DNA of 23,681 nucleotides, taken from contig RQSC01000028.1 of assembly GCA_013416795.1 (NCBI GenBank), forward strand, positions 795,057 through 818,737, in the 5' to 3' direction. Source of the DNA: Prasinococcaceae sp. CCMP 1430. Its lineage: Eukaryota; Prasinodermophyta; Palmophyllophyceae; Prasinococcales; Prasinococcaceae. The translations under genes were made by a program, and so were the position numbers. The notes beneath the pieces were generated by a model that saw nothing but the letters and a program-made list of their open reading frames with translations, was not told the DNA's origin and did no database searches. Below, in pieces: positions 1-9,413 of the stretch. Position 1 is the stretch's first letter, and each line of letters opens with the position of its first letter.

Positions 1-1684
1 GCGAGGCGGCCGGTCGGCGCGCGGGCGAAGCCGAGCGCCGCGCGGCGGCGGCCGAGCAGCGCGCGCTCGAGGCCGAGGCACGGCTTGCCGCCGTCGCCGC
101 CGAGAAGAAGCGCGTTGAGGGGGAGCTGGAGCGATCCACGGTGGGCCACCGCGCGGCCCTGAGCCGGGCGCTGCTGCGCGAGGCCGCGCTGGAGCGCGAC
201 GCGCAGCGCGCCGCGCTGCAGGCCGAGGCGCCGCGCGTTGGGCGCGTCAGTGTGCAGCGGCAGGGCGCGTCGCTCGTCGAGGTGTGGGAAGAGGGCACCG
301 CGCATCGCGCGCTCGAGGCGAGGACGGCGGCTCTTGCAGATGAACGTGCGGCCATCGAGCGCGCGCGCAAGGCGCTGAGGAAGCGCCACCTGCCACCCCC
401 GGCTGCCGGCGCGTCCTCCGGGGCCGCCGCGGCCGCCGCTGCGGCCGAGAAGGCCGCGAGCGGCGAGACAGCACTGCGCGACGCCGAATTCTTGGCAGCG
501 GATGCGCTGGTGACGGCGCGCCTGGAGACGCTGCGCAAGCAGGAGACCGCGCTCGCACGCGAAAAGGAGCGGCTAGAGGCAGAGAAAGTCGCGCACATTC
601 GTGAGCTGCGCCGGCAGCGCGACGAGGATGCGAGCAGGCTGGGAAGCCTTGGGCACGCCCTCGGTGCGGACCCGGCGAGCCCGCGGTACGTGCTGAACCG
701 GTTGCTCGGCAAGGGTGGCTTTTCGGAGGTTTTCAAGGCGTACGATCTCGCGAGCCTTGGCGACGTCGCGGTGAAGGTCCACCAACTCGATGCCAACTGG
801 TCCGAGGAGCGCAAGTCCTCGTACGTGCGGCACGCCGTGCGCGAGTATCACATACACAAGGCCATGGAGCATCCGAACATTTGCGAGCTGCGCGACATCT
901 TTGAGGTGGATGCAAACACATTTGCCACCGTGCTGGAGCACTGCCCCGGTGGCGATCTCGATAGCCATCTGAAGGCTTCGGCCGGTGGGGTCCTGCCCGA
1001 GCGCGAAGCGCGCGCGATTATCGTCGCGGTCTTCTCCGGGTTGCTCTACCTCGCCGACCGGGAGAAGCCCATCATCCACTACGATTTGGTACGATGCGAG
1101 CTGCCCGCTTGCGCACGCACCGCATCGATGCACAAGCACGTCCTGAGCGACCGCGCACTGCCTGGTGTGCTAATCGTCGCCCGCCCGCCCCAATCCCATG
1201 CCGTCGCCGCCACCCACAGAAACCCGGAAACATCCTCTTCAGCGCCGATGGACAGGTCAAAATCACAGACTTTGGTCTGTCAAAGATCATCGAGGACAGC
1301 AGCGCCACCAGCATGGAGCTCACCTCGCAGGGCGCGGGGACTTACTGGTACCTGCCGCCGGAGTGCTTTGACACGGCGCGCAGACCCAAAGTCTCGTCCA
1401 AGGTGGACGTGTGGTCCGCGGGCGTCATCCTGTATCAGATGCTCTTTGGCCGACGGCCTTTTGCGCACAGCATGAGCCAGGAAAGCATCCTCCGTGACGA
1501 TGCCATACGCAAGGCCGGGTCCCTCGAGTTTCCCGACACTCCAAAGGTGTCACAGGCCGCGAAGGACCTCATCACGCGATGTCTGATCCGCGACCAGACA
1601 GCTCGCCCAGACATGAAGATGGTGGTCACAGATCCTTACCTCGATTACTCAAAACTTTCGGCCTCGCAGCTGAAGAGCAAGTGA
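1..1684 (+). CDS. TLK: Tousled-like serine/threonine kinase (5' partial, two exons visible)
   Basis: Nuclear Ser/Thr kinase; in plants and animals TLKs phosphorylate the histone chaperone ASF1 and support chromatin assembly. The frame is open from base 3, so the N-terminus lies outside the window. Visible residues 1-220 are Ala/Glu/Arg-rich coiled coil, as expected for a TLK. The kinase domain runs from about residue 229 to 505: glycine loop GKGGFSEV, catalytic Lys258 in VAVKVH, catalytic loop HYDLKPGN (residues 359-366, the TLK variant with Tyr in place of Arg), DFGLSK at 379, then TSQGAGTYWYLPPECF, a TLK signature. Exon 1 ends at 1088, and a 131-bp GT-AG intron (1089-1219) splits HYDL|KPGN in phase 0. 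Exon 2 is 1220-1684, ending TGA. It is convergent with the C2 gene. Identity is secure; the start is unknown. Confidence 0.95.
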
Positions 1685-1948
1685 CACGAAGCGGCTGGGG
1701 CCGCGTGGCACTTGTAGCGGGAGTGGGCAGGTTCGCAGCTTCTGCCTCTAGCGCGTGCGCGCGGCACGCGCGCTCGCATTCATTGTAATCTGGGGAAAGG
1801 AGTCAAAGAAGCGGCGCATGGCTTGCGCGAGTGTGCGTCGTGCAACGCGTGCAGCGCTTGCCAGTGATAAGTAGGAGTGCAACTCGTGTGTAAATGTATT
1901 GCAGGCCCATGCTCAACTCATTCATTCCTGCAGCCGGGCGCTGCTTGC
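1685..1948. other. Convergent 3' intergenic region between the TLK and C2-domain genes
   Basis: 264 bp lie between the TLK stop and the end of the converging minus-strand gene. It must hold both 3' UTRs. TGTAA pentamers occur at 1784-1788 and 1889-1893 on the + strand, about 100 and 205 nt after the TLK stop; TGTAA is the usual green-algal poly(A) signal, but two copies in 264 bp are not proof. No coding signal seen. Confidence 0.5.
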
Positions 1949-4900
1949 TCAGCCTTGCCACTCGTGGCCCGCGGCAGCCGCGGCAGCTTCCGCTGCGGCC
2001 AGGGCGTCTCGGGCGGCCCGCTCAGCGGCGCGCCCGCGACGCGACGCCGATCGGGACGCCGATCTGGACGCCGATCGGGACGCTTGACGCGCGACCGCGG
2101 GCGATCGTCCATTCGACATCGACGTATCAGACGACACCACCGATGGTGATAAAAGCCCGCGCTGTGTGCCGTCAGGCGTAGTGGTCTGCTGCGCTGCGAG
2201 TTCGGCGCGCAGCTTGCCTGCCTCGTCCTCCGCAGACTTCGCCCTGTCGGTGGCTGCTTGTGCGTCGCGTTGCGCGAGCTCTGCCTGGACGGTTGCGGCT
2301 TCTAGCTGAAGCCTCAAGTTGGACGCGTCCGATTCGCCCTCGGTGACCAGAGAGCGCGCTTCCTCGAGCTCTGACTTCAGCTCTGCCATCGCTTCCGCAG
2401 CTGCGGCTGCGGCTGCCTCGCGCGCTGTTTCGACACACGCAAGTTCCCTGCGGAGCAGATCAAGCTCCTCCTCCATGGCCGCGGTCGCTGCAGCGGAAGT
2501 TGCAGCCACAGCGATCATCGCGTCAGAGCTATCGTATGTGTCAGGGACAGTTCCACGCGAGCTGTCACTGTCCCAGTCGGGGCCCATGGCCTTGCCATTT
2601 GAGGCACGAGGCTCGGCTGCCTCAGCTACTCCTCCGTCGCCCGTCGCTGGGTTGATCTGGTGCTGGTGGGGGGCGCGGGGCGATTCAAAATCCGTCGCCA
2701 GCGCTACAACGTGATCGTGTGAGACAGATACGTCCTCTCCGCCGCGATCGCCCAGTTGGTCGAGGGTGCTGCGAGCGCGGTACCTCGTAGCGCGGTCGAT
2801 GACGGTTTTGAATGGCACACCTTGCTTGCGCGCGATCGCGCTGAGCTCGCTGGTTGTGCGCGCATCCTCGTCATCGCCTTCGTCGGAATCCGACGAGGAG
2901 CCTGCGAGAGCGCGATCGGTCGGCGCATCATACTCTTCCTCAATGCCGTTCGTCGCGCAGTCGTATAGGTGCTCGAAGTCTGCAAGCAGGCGCAGCGCCT
3001 CGCTGTGCTCGGCATCCACGGCGCCAACGGCCCACGCGGGCACCATCCCTTCGGCACCATCTGGCAGCCGCACGCAGGTCCATGTATCCTCGCCTTTGCT
3101 CACGTACGAGGCTCCAGTATGACCTATAGCGGTCTCGGCTTCATTAACGCCGAGTCGGCGCACGCGCTGATAGCACAGTCCGACGCTGATGGGCACTGTT
3201 CTGGAGATGGCACTGCGCTCCTTGCTTTTCCTGCGCGGCAGAGCGCCCTCGGGCGCGGGCGACACGCAGTCGGCAGGCACCTCACCGCCGAACGTCGCGC
3301 CCGCTGCGTCGCGAAGCATGACCCACTTGGGGTCGTCGGTGCTCCACATGGCGTAGAGCTGGCCAGGGAGGACCGACATCTCAGCGGCGTGCGCCGGGCT
3401 GTAGTCACCCTTGCCCACGACCCAGGTTGCGCCGTATGGCGGCGGGCCAAGCTCACCGCCCTCCTCTGAGTCGCCCTCGTCATCAGGCAGGGCGGACAAG
3501 CCGCTCAGCCGGGCGTTGTCAGCGGGATTAAAGTCCTGCAGACCGACCAGCCATTCCGATCCGCCCCCGCTCTCTTCTGCCAATGAGGAAGCAGCGGCAG
3601 GGCCGGCGGCGGCGGCTCCTCCTGACTTCGCGCCGTCTTCTCCGAGTCTACCGGGAGCGGCGTCGGTGCCACGCCCCTTTCCTGCTGTGGCAGTATCCGT
3701 CGCAGTGAAAGGCGCCACGCCGGCCACGGCCGCAGGCTGTGCTCCTTCGGGAACAGCGTCCGGAGGAGTTGCCTCGAGTGCCGCGGCAGAAATATCACCG
3801 GTACTGGTGCCAGCGTCGGAGGCCGCAATCTGCGTGCTACCTGCACGCGAGGCGACAGTCGTTGGTCTGGCGCCAGCTATCGCTCTTCCGTTCGCTCCCT
3901 CGTCGATGCTCCACACCGCCGCGCTCGCGTGTGTGAGGGACCCGCTCATCACGTGCATGGACAGCAGCGCCTGTTCAGAGCCGGAGGCGACCGAACGAAA
4001 GGCCGGGTAGATCATGAGCGGCACGCGAACGTGCGTGTGGCTGCGGCGCACTGATGCATACTGCGCGAGATCGACTTGGACCTTGGCGAAGGTACGCAGC
4101 ACACGCCGCTCCTCGTCCACTGCCTGGAGCTTGAGCTTGACGGTGACGCCCGCGAGCGCGGCGCCCGCGGGCCCCCGGCGTCGCATCTCGGACACATAAT
4201 GCAGCGACGAGCCCTCCGCGCCGAAGTCGACAAGGCCGCCCGCATCCACCACGCGCGAGGGCGTCTGCGTCGTCGCCGACGAGGAGTCCAGTCCGCGCAT
4301 TACAGCAGGAACAGGGTAGTGAGATGCAGGGGTCAGCAACGACGCCAATCATGCGCACAAATCAGTGCTGCCACTGGCAGCCGCTGACGACGGACGGGAT
4401 AGAGTGTCACGGTGAGTGTGAGCGCGAACGCGTGCATACTGATGCCGCACAATAATGCGTGCTATTGGGCGCTTCCCATCATGCCTTCCACGACACCCAA
4501 TATGCGCAGTCGGCGCCTGCCATCAAGGATGTTGGCATGCATCGCGTGATCGTGCCCGCGCGCACGGCGGCCACCAGCGGGAGCGTTCGCGAGGCGAACG
4601 CATCCGTGCGCGGTGAACGCACGGATGCGCGCTCGCCCGCGATCGAGGACGCCACGCATGCGCCCTACCGCGCGCAGGAAGTATTTCGTTCGCTGTTGGT
4701 AAATGCTAACGAATGTGACGCACCGTTTGCACGAGCGATCCTCGAGAATCGTACAGTGAGACCGCCACGCGCTGGACCCCCACGGGCGCGCCCTCGAGCG
4801 CGGCCGGCGTCAGCTGGAAGAGGAAGCGCTCGGACGAGGCCGCGCCATCGCCGCCGCCCACGCCCGCGCCGTCCCCGCCCCCCCCGTTACTGCCGCCGCC

Positions 4901-5119
4901 GCCGCCGCCATTGCCGCCGTGCGATGGGCCGGGGCAGACGCAGCTGCGCCCCGCCGCGGCGCGCGCGCCGAGTGGGCCCCGCGGCGCGCGAATAAATCCT
5001 CGCCGGCCGAAACGAGCGATGTATTTTTGTGTGTGTCTGCACAGTACGACGTGCGTGCACATTACCATTACGTTGCCGGGCGCGCGGCCTCGGGGCGCGG
5101 CAGGCGGCGGCGCAAGCAT
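1949..5119 (-). CDS. NT-C2 / SH3-like / coiled-coil protein (two exons, start uncertain)
   Basis: Probable membrane- or cytoskeleton-associated scaffold; function unknown. The upstream exon (5119-4724) ends with SSERFLFQLTPAALEG...VAVSLYDSRGSLVQT, matching the first strands of an EEIG1/EHBP1-type NT-C2 domain. A 459-bp GT-AG intron (4265-4723, donor GTGCGT, acceptor ACGCAG) joins it in phase 0 to TPSRVVDAGGLVDFGAEG and VQVDLAQYAS, completing the domain. The middle of the protein carries at least two SH3-like stretches (VVGKGDYSPA...GEVPADCV and YVSKGEDTWTCVRLPDGAEG). A C-terminal Glu/Ala coiled coil and a Ser-Arg-Ser-Ala repeat follow, then the stop at 1949. In-frame ATGs are at 5119, 5068 and 5062, only 18-75 nt after the upstream gene's stop, so the start is unsure. 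Total length is up to 903 aa. The C2 assignment is by pattern only. Confidence 0.7.
2043..2083. repeat. 12-bp tandem repeat encoding the SRSA motif
   Basis: Three consecutive units of GACGCCGATCGG (the second differs by one base, CTG for CGG) at 2043-2054, 2055-2066 and 2067-2078, with a partial fourth. The unit is a multiple of three. Read on the minus strand it encodes the Ser-Arg-Ser-Ala repeat near the C-terminus of the C2-domain protein, so expansion or contraction would keep the frame. Confidence 0.85.
4583..4628. repeat. Two abutting perfect hairpins inside the C2-gene intron
   Basis: GCGTTCGC (4583-4590) pairs with GCGAACGC (4594-4601) around a 3-nt loop. GCATCCGTGCG (4600-4610) pairs with CGCACGGATGC (4618-4628) around a 7-nt loop. 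The two palindromes share two bases, so they would compete or form alternately. They lie in the 459-bp intron of the minus-strand C2 gene. Function unknown. Confidence 0.7.
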
Positions 5120-5137
5120 GGCTTGGGGGGCGCGCGA

Positions 5138-8100
5138 TCACACGCCGAGCCTCGCGAGCGCCGCGGCGGCGGCCTCCTCCGGCGAGCGCTTGGGGTTGAG
5201 CGCGCCCCGGCCGAAGTGGTCCGCGATGACGGAGAAGGCCGCCTGGCCGTCAGAGGCGTTGGCGAGCTGCTGGAAGAACTTGTCGTGGTCACCCGCCTCG
5301 GCCTGCAGCGCGCGCTGCACCTCGCGCACGGTGCGGTGCGCTGGGGCGCACAGCGGGCATTCGTCCGCTTCAGCGATGCCGAAGCCGCCGCCTCCAGCGC
5401 CGCCGCCCAAACAGCGCGCGTGGTACGAGTGGCCGCACACGAAATGCGTCGCAGGCAAGTCGAGCGCGCCCTGGCAGGACGCGCAAGACGCGTTCTGAAA
5501 GATGCGCGCACGCCCGCGTAGCTCCGCCACCTCGGCGCGCATGGCGGTCGCCTCGTCGCGGTAGCGACGTGTGGCCGCAATGTCCTCCGCCGCCGCTGCC
5601 GACTGGCGCTCCAACAGGCCGCTCAGAAATGGGCGCACAGCGCCGAGAGTAATGAGCTTGTTTCCCGACAGCAGGCGCAGCGCCTCGAGCGGCGGCACCG
5701 CGCCGCTGGACTCCGCGCTGGCCAGCGCCTCCGCCGCAGCGTCCTCGCACGCTCCCGCACCTGGGCTGCCCAGGTACTGCAGAACGGCGCGCCACACTGC
5801 CGCCACGGCCGATTCCGTGGCCGACGCGGCCGACGCAGCACGCTTGGCGTAGTCAACCACCGCCTGCGGCCCGTGGTGGGGCGCTGGCGAGGCGATGATG
5901 ACCGCCAGCGCCTCGGAGAACAATCCCATGCGCTCACACAGTAGTACCGAGCCCTCGACGAATCCATGCAGACGACAGAGCACCAACGCCGCCTCGGCAT
6001 CGTACCGCGGCTTGCCACCGGGCGGCCAGCTTGAGCGAAGTAGGGTTGTCACCTTGGCGAGACGTTCCTCCGTCCTCCCGAGCCCGTCGTTTCTGCCCGT
6101 CCTACGCTCCGACTCCTTATCCGCCATTTCCTCCGCTGCGTCCTCATCGCCAGTACCGCCCAAGTAGAGCTCCAGCAAGGTGTTGTACACGGCAGGGGGT
6201 TGAGCAGGCTGATCCTCGCCGCCCTCGCCGGCGGAGGCCGCACTATTCACGACAAACTCGTAAAAGAACATGAGCGCGCGCGGCTGCTCGACGAAGAGGT
6301 GGGCAAACTCCTCCGGCGAGGCGCGCCCATCGCCTGAGCCCGTGCAGAGCGAGGCCAACGCGGCGGTGGCGGCCTCGGGCCGCGCGTCCACCAGGGCCTT
6401 GCCGTAGCGCTTCACGGCTCCCACTGCGTCCACGAGGTCGAGACGCGCGATGAAGGCAAGCGCCTCGTCGTAGTGCTCGAGGTCCTCGAGTAAGATGCGC
6501 AGCTGCCATTGGGCTTCTCCCGCAGACGCGGCGACCTGAAGCGCGTGCTCGTGATAGCCTGCGGTACTGAGCACGCCGATGGCCGTTTCGTGGTCGAAGC
6601 CAAACGGCGCACCCGGTGCGGTGGCACGGTCGACAAAGGCGCTCAGCTTCTCGGCGTCGCGCAGTTTCGTGTAGCAATTCAGCAGCAAAGTGGTGTGGTC
6701 AGGCGTGGCAAGCTCACCACCAACCTCGTGCAGGCGTTCGAGATAGGTCGTCAGAGCGTGGATGCGTTGCGCCTCGAGGTACTTTCTGATGACGTACGAT
6801 GGCGCTAGGTGGCCGATGGTCTTCTCGTACTGCGTCATGGCGCCGTCGTAGTCGCGCCGGCCATAAAGGTAGTCACCATAGCGGCGATAGACCGTCGCGG
6901 TGGCGGCTGTGGGCTCCCCCACCTCGTCGAGCGTTAGCGGCACGGCGTGCGTATACTTGTGCCGCCGGCACAAACCCTCGATGCGCGATGCGACGTCCAT
7001 CTCCTCCGAGGGTGCACGGGGCCTTGCGGGCGAGCCCGTAGGACCAGCGGCGCCGTCATGGGCATTGGCACTCCCCGCCACGATGCTCCGCGCGGGCGAG
7101 GCCGTCGCCGCCGGTGCCGGTGCCAGTCCTAGGTCGACGCCGACGAGGTTTCCCGCCGTCGGGGCGGCGGCCGTTGCGAGCGTCGAAAGAAGCGAGGCCA
7201 CCGGTGTGGCGTATGCGCCGCTCAGCGGCGCGCCCGCGGAGTCGACGGCAATCTTCCCGCCCGTCACTGGCGTCCGCCTTGCCAGCGGCGACGTAAAGAG
7301 CTGCCTCGGGCACTGGCCGAACTCGCTGATCTGTGCCTCCATGCCCGTCCGCTCCACCGGATCAGACACGGCATCCAAGTTGACGCTGCCGTCGTACGTC
7401 AGCGGATGAAAGAGGTTGTCCGCCCGCATAGCTGCCTCGCCACGCTGCTTGTGGCCGAAGATGAGGTCAATCCACTCATGCAAGTGCGCGCTCACGTGCT
7501 CACTCTCGAGAGCCTCCCTATTTTTCGCGATGAAGTCCGAGGGTGAGTCTGCCCACGGCGGCAGCACGACGTCGCCCACGGCCTCACCATTCTGCCGACG
7601 GCCGAGCGGCAGCGCCGCCGAGTTGAGCAGAAATGCGCCCGGCGCCGCTGCTCCGACGGCCGCGGTCGCACCTGAGCCTGTCGAGGGTGCCGCGGCAGCG
7701 AAAAACTCGGGCACCAGCTCCTTCAGGTCGGCGGGATTGGACAGCACGGAGCGCCAGCTCTCCGCAACCGAGCAGAAGAGTCGGTCAGGCGCATCAAAGC
7801 GACCGTTCTGAAGGCGCAGCATGTGCGCCGGCGCGCTGCGAACCATCCAGTAGAGCACGTAGCCTGGCGTGCTGTAGTGAGTGCCGTACAAATACGGCGC
7901 CGTGCGCACGCCGGGCCCGCTGCCTCGCGGCATCTGTTCCATGCGACGGCGCAATGTCGCGAGCCGCTGCTGGTTGAGCGCGCCAACTGGCTTGCTCAGG
8001 TCGCGAAAAGTCGCTTTGTTTGTCGTGTCGAGTGTGGACGATTCGTAGTCAGCGACCACCCAGGGAAACACCGGCCACTGCGACAGGTCGTTCGTCGAGC

Positions 8101-9259
8101 GCCCCGCCACCAAGTTCAGGTAGCTCAGAAAGTCGAAGTTCGAGATGGCGCCAGCACGCCACGCAGCGACGGTCCGCGTGAGCCACTGGTCCCCGCCCGC
8201 TGGGTCAAAGACTGCCGCAGCGGCTCGCGAGCCAAGTGGCGAGTCCTTGGCAAGCGCTCCCGCGGCGGCACGCTCGGCGAGCGCTGCGAGCGCCGCGGCG
8301 GCGTCCCCAGCTGAGCGGAACTCGAACAGCGCGCTCGCTCCGAATGCCTCGCCAGGCGCCGCCGTCAGGAAGTACGCTTCGAGCGCGCGCGGCCGGTGGC
8401 AGACGCGGCGCGGCGCAACAGCGCCGACGGCCCCCAGTGGGCGGCAGCGCGCCGGAGATGACTCTGCGAGATTGTGCAGCGGCTGGAAGTACATGTTTTT
8501 GTCGGTGATCACCAGGATGCCGGGCTCGCGCACGAGCGGCGTCAACTGCGCAATCACCAGGACGCGATGGCGCGCAGGCACACATGCGCATCAGAGTCAG
8601 CATTGGCATGAGCGAGCGCCCGGGCGCTCGCAACGGCGCAACGTCTACACGCGCCGCACCCCGACGCGGCGCGGTTTGCGCACCTGCACCGCGCGGCTCT
8701 GCAGCAGGATCCGCTCTGAGAACGATCGCAGCTGCGACATGTCAAAGGTCGCGGCTTCCTCGACGGCATCGGCAACGGCCGCGACGTCGGCCTCGCGCTG
8801 CGCCGGCTCGTCCTGCGCCCAAGCGTCCACCAGCGCGCGCAGCTTGCCAAGGAGCTGCGCCGGTTGCGCGTACGCGAGCGCCACGCGGTAGCGGCTTGGT
8901 GAGGAGTCGGTTTCGTACGGCGAAGCGCGCCCCTTGCCCCCACCCGCGGAGATGCGGGTGGCTCGTCGCGCGGTGAACTCGATCGCGCCATCGGCCGCCT
9001 CTTGCAGGTCGCCCACGGCGCGCAGTGACACCTTGAGAACCGCCTGCGACGGCGCGGCCGCCTCGGGCTCGAAGAAGAGGTTGTGTGTGCCCAGGCGCAC
9101 GCGCCCCTTGCAGCGCTGCGCTGCGGGCGCACCCGCGCCCGCACCCGCCCGCGTGACGTCGAGCTGCGCGATGAAGTCCGTCAGGTAGCGCTCACCCTCG
9201 TCGAGGCATAGGTAGGTGAAGCTGCGGCCCTGTGGGCGCGCAAGCGTCGACGACGCCAT
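5138..9259 (-). CDS. FAN-type GRAM/PH-BEACH protein fused to the VPS11 C-terminal half (two exons, 1327 aa)
   Basis: Predicted endolysosomal trafficking protein. ATG at 9259 opens MASSTLARPQGRSFTYLCLD, matching the FAN (NSMAF) N-terminus, followed by a GRAM/PH-like region (LGTHNLFFEPE). A 138-bp GT-AG intron (8546-8683) joins AVQ|LTPLVREPG in phase 0, exactly at the FAN PH-BEACH. BEACH spans about residues 313-612 (WPVFPWVVADYES, TFRDLSKPVGALN, YGTHYSTPGYVLYWMVR, LQNGRFDAPDRLF, LHEWIDLIFGHKQRG, FHPLTYDGSVNL). After a roughly 100-residue Ala/Pro/Gly/Ser linker, residues 711-1327 are VPS11: YGDYLYGRRDYDGAMTQYEK, TIGHLAPSYVIRKYLEAQRI, DHTTLLLNCYTKL, RING CASC...CGHSYHARC...CPLC (1213-1258), and SVIADHFGRG near the end. 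Neither the FAN WD40 nor the VPS11 N-terminal propeller is present. Exon 2 (8545-5138) is one uninterrupted frame. The domain calls are secure; single-transcript status is inferred. Confidence 0.92.
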
Positions 9260-9413
9260 CGGCCCCGCCGGCGTGCCCACGTTCCCCCCACCCCCAACAC
9301 CTTTCCCCCCACCACCCCCACCACCCACACCCGCACCACGCGGAACCGCCGCCGCCGGCCCCGCGCCCGACGAGGACAGGGCCACCAGCAGCAAGCCCCG
9401 CCCGGCGTTCGTC
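9260..9413. promoter_or_regulatory. 154-bp divergent promoter with a C-rich/G4-prone tract
   Basis: Separates the ATG of the FAN-VPS11 gene (9259, minus) from the first usable ATG of the half-receiver CCT gene (9414, plus). From 9283 to 9337 the plus strand is almost pure C with A/T breaks (runs of 6, 5, 6, 5, 3 and 3 C). The minus strand, which is the FAN-VPS11 leader, therefore carries closely spaced G-runs able to form a G-quadruplex. Read on the plus strand, the same tract followed by CGAGGACAG (9370-9378) also looks like a polypyrimidine tract plus splice acceptor, so part of it may be intronic for the CCT gene. Confidence 0.6.

Noticed and set aside
1784-1893. TGTAA pentamers as proof of a green alga
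   Set aside because: Present after two genes but not found near the ends of several others; too short a motif to assign a lineage.
2043-2083. Short direct repeats as a CRISPR-like array
   Set aside because: Contiguous 12-bp units without spacers, in frame within a eukaryotic coding region.
4459-4995. Plus-strand frame of 178 aa between the C2-gene exons
   Set aside because: Lies antisense in the intron and first exon of the C2 gene; Arg/Pro-rich with no recognisable motif.
8645-9188. Possible plus-strand exons for the missing receiver half of the CCT gene
   Set aside because: Checked for an Asp-Asp dyad, phospho-acceptor Asp and L-x-DVMMP-type strand; none seen in any plus-strand frame antisense to FAN-VPS11.
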